The notes beneath the pieces were generated by a model. The model searched no databases, was not told the DNA's origin, and saw only the letters and a list, made by a program, of their open reading frames with translations. The translations under genes were made by a program, and so were the position numbers. A DNA stretch of 64,000 nucleotides, taken from contig CALNYZ010000044.1 of NCBI GenBank assembly GCA_942490945.1, forward strand, positions 682,001 to 746,000. Reading direction: 5' to 3'. Position 1 is the first letter of the stretch, and each line of letters begins with the position of its first letter. Source of the DNA: CALNYZ01 sp942490945 (GTDB lineage Bacteria; Pseudomonadota; Gammaproteobacteria; UBA6429; Thiohalophilaceae). Of this stretch, positions 45,178 to 53,217 are shown one piece after another.

Positions 45178-46221
45178 TCACACCATATTCCGTATCGCGA
45201 CCATGTTGGTACTCCAGCGTAGCGCCGCGCCGACCGCCGTAAAACATTGTGACTGTCGTTCCCTGTCCAGTGGTATTTGCGGTTGCAGGATTTCATTCAA
45301 ATCCAGTTCGCGCACCAGCAAACCTAACTGACTGGTCAGTCTGGATTCCAGTTCGGGAATTTCGACAGGCAAGGGCGCAAGAACCAGACTACCGATAGGC
45401 ATTTTCGAAAAATGACTTTCGTAGTAATCGAGTGAACGCTGAATTTCCAGCACGATTTGGTCATAGGTGTTGCTGGTATTCGAATCACTTGCCGCCAGTT
45501 GTAATCCACCTGCATCGGTTGATGTCTGTTCATCCTGTTCCAGCAAACCGGCATAGCCATAATCAAGCGCGCGTGTCAGATATAAATCACCGCCCTGTGT
45601 GATAGTTAACACGCCGCTGTCCGCATCCAGCCGCAACATGGCAACGCCAATGGCATCTTCCGGACACAACATCGCAATATTGCGCTGTGCAAGTTCAGGT
45701 ATATCGATATATTGCAGATTTATGTTATTCGATTCGAGCAGGGCGATTTGCTGTTGTACCAGACTACGTTCGGCAGCGATCACGTACACCATTGGCTGAC
45801 GACCACGTTCAACCTGGCCAGGAATTTCAATTGTCTGGATAATGGCATCTTCAGGTGCAAAGTCGATTCGATCCTTGATTTGCCAACGTACCGCATCGTT
45901 CATTTCTTCCATGGGCACATTCGGCGCTTCCATTAAAAACATTTCAAAACTGCCGGATTGCATAACCGCAACCGCCGAGATATTTTTTACCTGGTGCTGG
46001 CTGGCTAATTGTTTGATGGTCGTAGCAGGATCTGACAACTGGCCTTGCAGGTCACACTCGATCAGATCCGGCCGCGTACTGTCTGCACACTTGATATGCG
46101 CCAGCGCATAGTTCCCGCCGCGTGGCGACAACGCCAGCAATGACTCGGTATCCTTTCTCGATGCTGTCCACCACTTCCATTTCAACATACGCCGTGCCCC
46201 TGGCCATCTGGTGTTATTCAT
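45178..46221 (-). CDS. mshI: MSHA biogenesis protein MshI (PilM-like)
   Basis: 347 aa cytosolic actin-fold protein. MNDAVRWQIKDRIDFAPEDA is the typical PilM/MshI segment, followed by VYVIAAERSLVQQQIALLES, GVLTITQGGDLYLTRALDYG and LVLEIQRSLDYYESHF-type motifs. First gene of the second MSHA module; its upstream 220 bp separates it from a divergent secreted protein gene. mshH (regulatory) is not seen. Confidence 0.85.
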   Translation of the reverse strand: MNNTRWPGARRMLKWKWWTASRKDTESLLALSPRGGNYALAHIKCADSTRPDLIECDLQGQLSDPATTIKQLASQHQVKNISAVAVMQSGSFEMFLMEAPNVPMEEMNDAVRWQIKDRIDFAPEDAIIQTIEIPGQVERGRQPMVYVIAAERSLVQQQIALLESNNINLQYIDIPELAQRNIAMLCPEDAIGVAMLRLDADSGVLTITQGGDLYLTRALDYGYAGLLEQDEQTSTDAGGLQLAASDSNTSNTYDQIVLEIQRSLDYYESHFSKMPIGSLVLAPLPVEIPELESRLTSQLGLLVRELDLNEILQPQIPLDRERQSQCFTAVGAALRWSTNMVAIRNMV

Positions 46222-46440
46222 GCAAAGACGGGGCCTGACAACATTATTGTCCCCAAGTCCGCTGTTACGCTTAATATATATCGGTCAACATTACACCGAG
46301 CTTTAGAATTGGACTCAAACCAGTAATTTCACAACAGATAAACCGGATATTTATATAAGCTATTGATAAATAATCAATTAATATTTTGAGCACAATTTGC
46401 CTTGCGCTTGTCAAATAACCCACAACAAGGGGGATACGCC

Positions 46441-46932
46441 ATGCGAAACAACATACAAATACGCTTGTCAGGAATGAGGTCGGGCTTTCTGTTGCTCATC
46501 GTGGCCGGGCTACTGGTCGCGCTGCCGGTAATGGCCGCATCCTACCAACCAGCAGTCGGTAGCCGTATTGAACTAATCAAGCCGCTCACTATCTCTTCGG
46601 GTGTTGCCTCGGTTTATATTCAGAAAAATATTTCTACCAGTAATGGCGCGTTGATAAACCAGTATCATGCCAACTGCAGTTTTGAACAGCATGACCTTGC
46701 TGTTACCGACCGCGTGATTGCCCCGACACAATTTAGTGTCACACGATCATTGCTGATTACTGACTACCCCACACGCGGACAATCTGAGTTTCGCACCGTG
46801 TTCTATTTACAGGCAGATAAAACCGCCGAAAATTTTGTGCTCGAATGTCGTCACTGGGGAGAGTGGGGTGACGACCATTTATCACAGGGTGAAATACAAG
46901 CCGCATTAATTGAATACTTTTTGCTTAAATAA
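46441..46932 (+). CDS. Secreted protein of unknown function
   Basis: 163 aa from ATG 46441, which has AAGGGGG seven bases upstream; an earlier in-frame start at 46402 lacks one. Signal peptide ends PVMAA. The mature part is a beta-rich small domain (YQPAVGSRIELIKPLTIS, SVYIQKNISTSN, CSFEQHDLAV, FVLECRHWGEWGDD), with two cysteines likely paired. No family recognised. Divergent from the MSHA module starting at mshI. Confidence 0.65.
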   Translation: MRNNIQIRLSGMRSGFLLLIVAGLLVALPVMAASYQPAVGSRIELIKPLTISSGVASVYIQKNISTSNGALINQYHANCSFEQHDLAVTDRVIAPTQFSVTRSLLITDYPTRGQSEFRTVFYLQADKTAENFVLECRHWGEWGDDHLSQGEIQAALIEYFLLK

Positions 46933-47132
46933 CACGTCAAATTGCAACCAATAACAAGAAAATAATCGCTTCTATTATGTCTGGCAGGGAAATTTATACC
47001 CGGTTTGGAATATACTTGTAACCAGTCACACGATCCGAATAATCATTAGTGAAAGTCCTTTGCTATATCGCTGAATTGACCATTATTGTTCGTGCCAATA
47101 ATAAAACAGTACTTAACAAATAAAGGATCATC

Positions 47133-48074
47133 ATGTTGCGCCATTACATTTATCTTTTATGTTTGTTTTTAGCCGCCTGTGACGGCACGCCGCAAAATCT
47201 TGCGCTGGGCACGCTGGAGCGTGACCGAATTGCACACACCGCCACGACCAATGAAGTAGTTGTCGAATTACCGGTTGCCCCCGGCACGGCCGTGACAAAA
47301 GGTACCCTGTTAGTCAAACTCGATACCACCTTGCAACAGGCTCAGGTGGATAAAGCCAGTGCGCAAGTCGCGCAGGCACAGGCCAATCTGGAAAAGCTGC
47401 GCCATGGCGCAAGGGAAGAAGAACTGGCCGTCGCCCGTGCCAACGTCGCGGGTGCCCGTGCGGCGGTGGATGAGAACAAGGCCAATTACGCACGCATTGT
47501 TAATCTTAAAAATCAAAAACTGGTAAGCCAGGCCGAGCTGGATAAAGCGCGCGCGGCGCGCAATGCCAGTCAGGCTGGTTTAAAAAGTGCCCAGGAAACC
47601 TTGTTGCAATTAACCAAGGGCACACGTGAAGAAGATTTGCGTGCAGCCGAAGCGGCACTGAATGCGGCCATTGCCACGCTGGCAAACGAAAACAAGCGTC
47701 TGGCAGATTTAACCATTGTCGCGACACGTGACGGCATACTCGACAACCTGCCGTGGAATCTGGGTGAACGCGTCACCATCGGCAGTCCACTCGCGATCGT
47801 GCTGGCAGGCAAGGCGCCGTTCGCCCGGATCTATGTACCGGAACCGTATCGCGTAAAATTAAAGGCAGGGATCAAATTAGTCGTACATGTGGACGGACTT
47901 AAAAAATCCATTACCGGACATTTACGCTGGATCGCCAGTGAGCCCGCCTTTACACCCTATTACGCACTGAACCAGGAAGAGCGATCGCGCTTGATGTACC
48001 TGGCCGAAGTGCAATTACCGGACAGTGAAGCGGACTTACCGAGTGGAATACCGGTACAAGTTGAATTGCCATGA
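47133..48074 (+). CDS. HlyD-family membrane fusion lipoprotein (YbhG-like)
   Basis: 313 aa. Lipobox FLAAC near residue 18. Biotinyl-lipoyl halves (VVELPVAPGTAVTKGTLLVK and GERVTIGSPLAIV) flank a long coiled-coil hairpin (residues about 70-185, Ala-rich). Periplasmic adaptor for the ABC exporter that follows; overlaps the ATPase gene by four bases. Confidence 0.9.
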   Translation: MLRHYIYLLCLFLAACDGTPQNLALGTLERDRIAHTATTNEVVVELPVAPGTAVTKGTLLVKLDTTLQQAQVDKASAQVAQAQANLEKLRHGAREEELAVARANVAGARAAVDENKANYARIVNLKNQKLVSQAELDKARAARNASQAGLKSAQETLLQLTKGTREEDLRAAEAALNAAIATLANENKRLADLTIVATRDGILDNLPWNLGERVTIGSPLAIVLAGKAPFARIYVPEPYRVKLKAGIKLVVHVDGLKKSITGHLRWIASEPAFTPYYALNQEERSRLMYLAEVQLPDSEADLPSGIPVQVELP

Positions 48075-48997
48075 CCGATTATGTCGTCAAGGCGGAAAAT
48101 TTAAACCGCCATTTTGGTGACGTCCGCGCGATTCAGGATCTGAATCTGGAAATTGAAAAGGGCCGTATCTATGGTTTTCTGGGTCCAAACGGCAGCGGCA
48201 AGACCACCGCCATTCGCATGTTTACCGGGTTGTTAAAACCCACGTCGGGCAAGGTTACCGTGCTGGGTTTCAACCTGCCGAACGATGCAGAAAAATTACG
48301 TTTACATATCGGTTACATGACGCAGAAGTTTTCACTCTACGATGATTTAACAGTAAACGAAAACCTGCGCTTTATCGCCAACATCTACAGCTTGCCTGCC
48401 CGTACACAAACACAACGCATCGACGAACTGATAAGCATTTATGGTCTGGAAAAAAATAAACATCAATTAGCCGGCAGCATGAGCGGCGGACAACGGCAAC
48501 GCCTGAGTCTGGCTGCCGCCACCTTGCACAAGCCGGAATTATTATTTTTAGATGAACCCACCTCGGCGGTGGACCCGGAAAACCGGCGCGAGTTCTGGGA
48601 GCAATTATTTGATCTCAGTGATCAGGGTACCAGTATTCTTGTTTCCACCCATTACATGGATGAAGCAGAGCGTTGTCATCAACTGGCGATCCTCGAAACC
48701 GGCATCAAGCGCGCCGATGGCGCACCGGATGATCTTATGCAAAACATGGGCGCGCAAGTTGTCGAAATCGCATCATCTAATTTACGTCAACTTAAACAGG
48801 CATTACTAAAACTCGACGACGTGATATCCGCCGCGCAGCTCGGTGCGCGTTTACGTGTGCTGGTGAAAGATTCGATTAGCGATCCGGTTGCGTACTTATC
48901 ACAACAAACACGCGCCGGAGCCGGCGATAAGTTAACACTGGTGCGCCCGAGCCTGGAAGATGTGTTTGTCACCAGCACCGGAAGCAGTCGACAATGA
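48071..48997 (+). CDS. ABC transporter ATP-binding protein (YbhF-like)
   Basis: 308 aa. Walker A GPNGSGKTTAI, Q-loop YMTQKFSLYDDLTV, signature MSGGQRQRLSLA, Walker B LLFLDEPTSAVD, H-loop STHYMDEA. It corresponds to one half of E. coli YbhF, which has two ATPase domains. Overlaps both neighbours by four bases (tight operon). Confidence 0.94.
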   Translation: MTDYVVKAENLNRHFGDVRAIQDLNLEIEKGRIYGFLGPNGSGKTTAIRMFTGLLKPTSGKVTVLGFNLPNDAEKLRLHIGYMTQKFSLYDDLTVNENLRFIANIYSLPARTQTQRIDELISIYGLEKNKHQLAGSMSGGQRQRLSLAAATLHKPELLFLDEPTSAVDPENRREFWEQLFDLSDQGTSILVSTHYMDEAERCHQLAILETGIKRADGAPDDLMQNMGAQVVEIASSNLRQLKQALLKLDDVISAAQLGARLRVLVKDSISDPVAYLSQQTRAGAGDKLTLVRPSLEDVFVTSTGSSRQ

Positions 48998-50139
48998 ATG
49001 CTTTATTACGCATACGCGCCATCGTCTACAAGGAATTGATTCAGCTTAAACGCGACCGCATGACCTTCGGCATGATCGTGATGATTCCCCTGATCCAGTT
49101 ACTGATGTTTGGCTATGCCATCAACACCAATGTGCGCCACATCCCCGTGGGCGTGCTGGATCACAGCCAAACGGCACTCAGCCGCATTCTGATTCAAACC
49201 GTCGGCGCCACCCAGGTAGTGAAATTTACCCAGCAATTTACCCGTCTGGAACAGGCGCAAACGGCCATTGACAATAATGAAATACGCGCCGTGTTAATCA
49301 TTCCAAAAGATGTCAGCCAACGACTGGTGCGCAATCCTTCCGTTGGCTTTGGCCTGCCGCCGTCAAGCGATGAAGAAACCAGTCGCCCGGTGGCGCAGTG
49401 GATTGTGGATGGCTCCGATACCCTTGTCGCCGCAGCGATAAAAAGTTTACGCAATATGCCGCTGGTGGAGTTACTCGATAAACCGGCCAATCGCAATACG
49501 CCGACCTTTGAAGTGAGCCTTCTGTATAACCCCGAGCAACGCACGGCAGTTAATATCGTGCCGGGCCTTGTTGCGATCATACTTACCATGACGATGATCA
49601 TGTTCACCTCGGCGGCCATTGTGCGCGAACGGGAACGCGGCAATATGGAAATGTTGATCACCACGCCGGTACGGTCAATTGAATTAATGATCGGTAAAAT
49701 TATTCCGTATATTTTTATCGGTGCCATACAGGTCGGTATCATTCTGGTGTTGGGGCATGTGTTATTTCAAGTGCCCATTAACGGCGGGCTATTACAACTT
49801 GCCGCTGCGACGTTTTTATTTATCACCGCCAGTCTGGCATTAGGGCTGGTGATTTCCACCCTCGCAAAAAACCAGTTACAGTCCATGCAAATGACGGTGT
49901 TTATATTAATGCCGTCCATTTTATTATCCGGCTTTATGTTTCCTTATGAAGGCATGCCACTGCTGGCGCAATACCTCGCCGAATGTCTGCCGGCCACACA
50001 CTTCATGCGCCTGATACGCGGTGTGGTATTACGCGATGTCGACATCATTAACATGCGACCGGATGTCATCTGGCTGGCACTGTTTACAATCGGCGGTTTA
50101 CTCGTTGCATCGATACGATTTAAAAAACGGCTGGATTGA
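48994..50139 (+). CDS. ABC-2 type permease (YbhS/YbhR-like)
   Basis: 381 aa. One N-terminal helix (FGMIVMIPLIQLLMFGYAI), a periplasmic domain of about 150 residues, then five helices in the C-terminal half with the ABC-2 core VRERERGNMEMLITTPVRSI. A single permease presumably forms a homodimer; E. coli has two. Exporter substrate unknown (drugs or cations in the E. coli system). Confidence 0.92.
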   Translation: MNALLRIRAIVYKELIQLKRDRMTFGMIVMIPLIQLLMFGYAINTNVRHIPVGVLDHSQTALSRILIQTVGATQVVKFTQQFTRLEQAQTAIDNNEIRAVLIIPKDVSQRLVRNPSVGFGLPPSSDEETSRPVAQWIVDGSDTLVAAAIKSLRNMPLVELLDKPANRNTPTFEVSLLYNPEQRTAVNIVPGLVAIILTMTMIMFTSAAIVRERERGNMEMLITTPVRSIELMIGKIIPYIFIGAIQVGIILVLGHVLFQVPINGGLLQLAAATFLFITASLALGLVISTLAKNQLQSMQMTVFILMPSILLSGFMFPYEGMPLLAQYLAECLPATHFMRLIRGVVLRDVDIINMRPDVIWLALFTIGGLLVASIRFKKRLD

Positions 50140-50303
50140 ATATTAAAACGACAAAACAAATCGGTATGCCTGGCCGATCTCGTCTAAAAACCGCTTAATT
50201 CTGGCCAAATCTGCTGTTTCGGCGTACTATTTATCTAGTACCCTTACTAGATGTAGTACCCAGTTCCTATATATAGTACGGGTACTATTCCGTCTATATA
50301 ACT
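50140..50303. promoter_or_regulatory. Region before the first cassette with GTAC repeat cluster
   Basis: Between the ABC operon and the first cassette core (50304) there is a cluster of related short repeats: GTACTAT 50224-50230, TAGTACCC 50236-50243, TAGTACCC 50254-50261 and the palindrome ATAGTAC-GG-GTACTAT 50273-50288. This is where attI (with integrase-binding direct repeats) and the cassette promoter would be in an integron. No upstream attC half is visible and no integrase gene is nearby. Role as attI remnant, promoter or operator is undecided. Confidence 0.45.
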
Positions 50304-50319
50304 GTTATGCCCTTTAAAA

Positions 50320-50649
50320 ATGAAAACAACACTAAAGATATTCACTGATGCATCAAACGATAAAAATGCATTGGTTGTTTTAAATAAAGTCAAAAATAAC
50401 ATTGAATTCGGTTCGCAGTCCGAAAGCTGTGAGCCATATCATAAAGGTGGCTTTGTTTGTAGTTTGGAGCTCAATATCAGTGATACCGGTTGGGAAGAAA
50501 TGCCATATAAATTGCTTAGCCTGTGTCAGAGTATTGGTCGGGCTTGGCAGATTACGGGTAGTATCGAAGAAGATTTTGATGCTTGGTCAAACGAGTCAAG
50601 TATTTCAGGAGTGGGGAGCCTTCATGTTCAGTGCTTGCGTCAGGCATAA
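50320..50649 (+). CDS. Cassette 1 protein, unknown
   Basis: 109 aa, not recognised. Soluble, no signal or membrane helix; KIFTDASNDKNALVVLNKVK at the N-terminus and GFVCSLELNISDTGWEEMP in the middle suggest a small alpha/beta fold. Starts 10 bp after the cassette core, ends inside attC1. The 10-bp distance leaves little room for a ribosome-binding site, as often in first cassettes. Confidence 0.65.
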   Translation: MKTTLKIFTDASNDKNALVVLNKVKNNIEFGSQSESCEPYHKGGFVCSLELNISDTGWEEMPYKLLSLCQSIGRAWQITGSIEEDFDAWSNESSISGVGSLHVQCLRQA

Positions 50650-50703
50650 CCAGCGCATCCAGGCGACGGCAAAAAGCGCCGCGCCTGATGCTTATCGTTA
50701 GGT
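50644..50703 (+). repeat. attC site 1 (60 bp)
   Basis: Left core GCATAAC (50644-50650), right core GTTAGGT (50697-50703). Between them GCATCCAGGCG pairs with CGCCTGATGC and CGGC with GCCG around an A-rich loop, giving the bottom-strand hairpin read by integron integrases. Confidence 0.88.
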
Positions 50704-50713
50704 GAATAAAAAA

Positions 50714-51094
50714 ATGAGCACTAATTCCAACGAAACATATGAGTTGGCTATGAAGCTCAAGGATGCTGGTCAGTATTCAGAATCTATAACAGAATTCAAA
50801 CGGATAATTGAATCTAAGAATGATACTAAAAAAATATCCGATTTTATGATAGCTATGCTTTATCTGCATGAATTGGAAGATGCATCTAGTGCATTACCAT
50901 ACGCAAGAAATGCGGTAAAAATTAGGCCAAATTATGAAAGCGCATCACTTTGTTTAGTGCATTGTTTGTTCGATACAAATAACAAAAAAGAAATTAATGA
51001 AGAAATCCAGCGTTATATAAATTCTGGGGGTGAAATCAAAGAATATGAGTTATTATTTCAAGAAAATGGGATAGAAGTAAGTGATTTCACCTAA
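50714..51094 (+). CDS. Cassette 2 TPR-like protein
   Basis: 126 aa. Alternating helices with TPR-like spacing: NETYELAMKLKDAGQYSESI, then MIAMLYLHELEDASSALPYA and ARNAVKIRPNYESASLCLVH. Cytosolic. ATG 50714 is preferred to a GTG at 50702 that overlaps the attC1 core. The stop lies in the left core of attC2. Partner unknown. Confidence 0.65.
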   Translation: MSTNSNETYELAMKLKDAGQYSESITEFKRIIESKNDTKKISDFMIAMLYLHELEDASSALPYARNAVKIRPNYESASLCLVHCLFDTNNKKEINEEIQRYINSGGEIKEYELLFQENGIEVSDFT

Positions 51095-51157
51095 CAAGTC
51101 GCGCCACGCTGACGCAAAAAGCGTTGCTTTTTGCGCAGGTGCGCTCTAACGTTAGCC
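51089..51157 (+). repeat. attC site 2 (69 bp)
   Basis: ACCTAAC (51089) to GTTAGCC (51151-51157). Inner arms ACGCAAAAAGC and GCTTTTTGCG pair perfectly around GTT; outer arms GCGC and GCGC add to the stem. Confidence 0.9.
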
Positions 51158-51167
51158 GTACAAAAAT

Positions 51168-52004
51168 ATGATCGATGACGAAATAAGAAAAGATATTCTA
51201 AGCCGACTTCGAAAGGCCGAAGAAGAGCATAACATTCGGGTGCTCTTTGCTATCGAGTCAGGCAGTCGCGCTTGGGGATTTGCATCACCAAATAGTGACT
51301 ACGATGTAAGATTTATTTATTCCCATGAGCCTCAGTGGTATCAAGCAGTTGACCTTGAGGAGCGTCGTGACGTTATTGAGTATCCCATAATAGATGAGAT
51401 TGATATAAATGGTTGGGATGTTAGGAAAGCATTAAGACTATTTTGGAAATCCAATCCTGCATTTGTTGAATGGATTAAATCCCCAATTACCTATCTAGAG
51501 AAAAGTTGTCTTCGCTCCGAAACTGCTAAAATTTTGCCGAAAATCTACTCTCCCGAAAAAGGCATATATCACTACCGCAGCATGGCGAAGACAAACTATC
51601 GAGGCTATCTAAAAAAAGAAATGGTTCCTTTGAAGAAATACTTCTATGTACTGCGTCCTCTTCTAGCTGCACGATGGGTTCAAAAGTATAAAGCTGCTGC
51701 CCCTATCGAATTCAAGACTTTGCTTGATATGTTTGAGGAGGATGAGAAACAAGTTCTTTCAGAAATACACATCTTGCTAGAGAAGAAGCGTGTATCACCA
51801 GAACTCGGTTTATCTCCGGCTGTGCCCGTACTAAACAGCTTTATTGAGGCGGAGCTAGGCTCAGACCCCGAGCATGTTCCTAAAAAGTCGTATTCGCCTG
51901 AAATAACCGATGAATTAAATCGGTTATTTCATTGCGTCTTGGCAGAATCAGCGGCTAACAATACACTTCAGCCGACGCCAAAAAACGGCGCGGCTGAGCT
52001 ATAG
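51168..52004 (+). CDS. Cassette 3 nucleotidyltransferase-fold protein (RlaP-like)
   Basis: 278 aa. The nucleotidyltransferase motif SGSRAWGFASPNSDYDVRF near residues 30-48 supplies the GS and DxD residues; EYPIIDEIDINGWDVRKAL and LRLFWKSNPAFVEWIKSP follow, as in PF10127 proteins associated with RNA repair. Likely transfers nucleotides to RNA or another acceptor; not shown. The last residues NNTLQPTPKNGAAEL are translated from attC3, a common effect of cassette boundaries. Longest gene of the AT-rich part of the array. Confidence 0.82.
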   Translation: MIDDEIRKDILSRLRKAEEEHNIRVLFAIESGSRAWGFASPNSDYDVRFIYSHEPQWYQAVDLEERRDVIEYPIIDEIDINGWDVRKALRLFWKSNPAFVEWIKSPITYLEKSCLRSETAKILPKIYSPEKGIYHYRSMAKTNYRGYLKKEMVPLKKYFYVLRPLLAARWVQKYKAAAPIEFKTLLDMFEEDEKQVLSEIHILLEKKRVSPELGLSPAVPVLNSFIEAELGSDPEHVPKKSYSPEITDELNRLFHCVLAESAANNTLQPTPKNGAAEL

Positions 52005-52012
52005 CGTTAGCC
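51953..52012 (+). repeat. attC site 3 (60 bp)
   Basis: GGCTAAC (51953) to GTTAGCC (52006-52012). Arms CAGCCG and CGGCTGAG, CGCC and GGCG, with an A-run loop. Overlaps the end of the cassette 3 gene. Confidence 0.9.
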
Positions 52013-52267
52013 GTGTAAAAGAAAAAAGAATAAGTAGTAAATACAAATAATAAATAATTTATGTGTACAAAGTGGCAAGTTTATCGGGGCCTGGATATTT
52101 CCGGGCTTCGTGAAAAAGCAGTCTAAACTAGCATTTAGGCCACGCCATTTTTGGCTACTGTAAAATGGTGCGGCGGTAGCGTGTCGAGTAACGGCACAAA
52201 CAAACTACGTTCGCATAAAGGTTTTTAAATAAGGGGGTATTGGCGCTATGTTCCATTTACCATTTTC
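52013..52267 (+). other. Cassette 4: no evident gene
   Basis: A complete cassette (GTTAGCCG ... CGGCTAAC) of about 325 bp whose 255-bp body has no convincing frame; the best is a 21-codon frame from ATG at 52063. It contains a stable hairpin in which CGCCATTTT pairs with AAATGGTGCG around TGGCTACTGTA near 52142-52172, and GGATATTTCC/GGGCTTCG stems earlier. It might carry an RNA, a promoter or simply be inert. Confidence 0.6.
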
Positions 52268-52332
52268 GGCTAACCAGTCGGGCCATCGGTCGCAAAAAAG
52301 CTGCGCTTTTTTACGCCCATGCCCTCATCGTT
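52268..52332 (+). repeat. attC site 4, interrupted at its right core
   Basis: GGCTAAC (52268) followed by arms CGCAAAAAAGC and GCGCTTTTTTACG. The right core begins GTT at 52330 and is split there by the 207-bp element; the remainder TTAGAAA lies after it at 52541. Without the element the core would be GTTAGAA. Confidence 0.85.
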
Positions 52333-52539
52333 GAGGCTGTAGAAAAACCTAAAAATTTTAAAAATTAAAATTAGAGGCGATATAAGGCGCTTAAATAATA
52401 TTTTTAATACGTTTGTCTGGAAAGATCTTCCATAGAGGCTTGAATAGGCGTATGAATGAAATTAGTTCAATAACAGAGAAAACCCGCCACGGCAAAAAAT
52501 TGAAAAAATTGCCAGTTTCGGGGGTTTTTCTACAGCCTC
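52333..52539. mobile_element. 207-bp MITE-like element inside the attC4 core
   Basis: Bounded by perfect 17-bp terminal inverted repeats GAGGCTGTAGAAAAACC (52333-52349) and GGTTTTTCTACAGCCTC (52523-52539) and flanked on both sides by GTT, a 3-bp direct repeat. No gene inside; AT-rich body. This is the structure of a non-autonomous transposable element moved by an IS transposase in trans. It lies exactly at the attC recombination core. Confidence 0.85.
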
Positions 52540-52540
52540 G

Positions 52541-52804
52541 TTAGAAATTATTGTTTGGAAAAAGGAAATCTCATGGAATTACCGAAATGGAAAACACTTA
52601 AAATCTAGGTATGGAGCACCTGAAGAATACAAACCCACTGAATATAAAAAGAAATTAAAGGATAGGAAAGGTATTATAGTGTATGAGGTAACTGGCTGGG
52701 CTGATGCAACTGGTCATGCTGATTTGTGGAATGGTAAAAATGCTTGATGGCAAGAGTATTCGGGCGTGGCTAATAAAGTCCTATTTTGGGAGGCTACAAA
52801 ATGA
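52541..52804 (+). pseudogene. Truncated T6SS amidase effector Tae4
   Basis: A frame open from the cassette core reads NYRNGKHLKSRYGAPEEY, then KGIIVYEVTGWADATGHADL and WNGKNA, an in-frame TGA (52745), then WQEYSGVANKVLFWEATK and stop. KGIIV...GW..A.GH..LWNG is the C-terminal catalytic part of Tae4, a DL-endopeptidase (peptidoglycan amidase) delivered by type VI secretion; the catalytic His is in GHADLW. The N-terminal part with the catalytic Cys is absent, and one codon is now TGA, so it is inactive. Its stop overlaps the next ATG (ATGA), as in effector-immunity pairs. Confidence 0.75.
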
Positions 52805-53157
52805 AACTATACAACACTTTAAAATATACTATTTTATTGTTATTAATATCGGGCTGTACTCAAGCTGGAAACACCATATCCAATGGGGAAAACGAGTTAT
52901 TAAAATTTGCAAAAGCAAACTGTTTCTTTTGGTATTTTAAGAAAAAGAACTATGACTTAAAGGATATACGCGCAATTACAGGCGGTATTGTAGAAATGGG
53001 CACTTACTCAGCTGAAAAATATCAAAGTACAGCTCTACTTGTTAAAGAGTACAACCCGCAAATACGCACAAAACAGAATATAGATGTTGATTTATACAAA
53101 TGCTTTATTTTGGAAGCTGATAAGCAGTTTATTAATAAAATAAACAAATTAAAATAA
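52801..53157 (+). CDS. Tai4-like immunity lipoprotein
   Basis: 118 aa from ATG 52801. Lipobox LLISGC at residues 15-20, so an outer- or inner-membrane lipoprotein facing the periplasm, where amidase effectors act. The mature part KFAKANCFFWYFKKK ... AITGGIVEMGTYSAEKYQST ... DLYKCFILEAD has the two cysteines and helical layout of the Tai4 family, which binds and blocks Tae4. Start overlaps the Tae4 remnant's stop (ATGA), indicating an original bicistron. It appears intact although its effector is dead. Identification is by recollection of the family pattern. Confidence 0.7.
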   Translation: MKLYNTLKYTILLLLISGCTQAGNTISNGENELLKFAKANCFFWYFKKKNYDLKDIRAITGGIVEMGTYSAEKYQSTALLVKEYNPQIRTKQNIDVDLYKCFILEADKQFINKINKLK

Positions 53158-53158
53158 T

Positions 53159-53217
53159 TTCTAACAAATCAATCAGCCAAGACGCGCAAAGCGCGCTTGG
53201 CGATTTCAACGTTATGC
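53159..53217 (+). repeat. attC site 5 (59 bp)
   Basis: TTCTAAC (53159) to GTTATGC (53211-53217). Inner arms GCCAAGACGCGC and GCGCGCTTGGC pair around AAA. The sequence before its left core, TTTCTAAC, is the exact complement of GTTAGAAA at 52540, proving that the MITE sits outside cassette 5. Confidence 0.9.

Noticed and set aside
46222..46440. Sigma-54 promoter between mshI and the secreted protein
   Set aside because: No GG-N10-GC element with acceptable flanks was seen on either strand.
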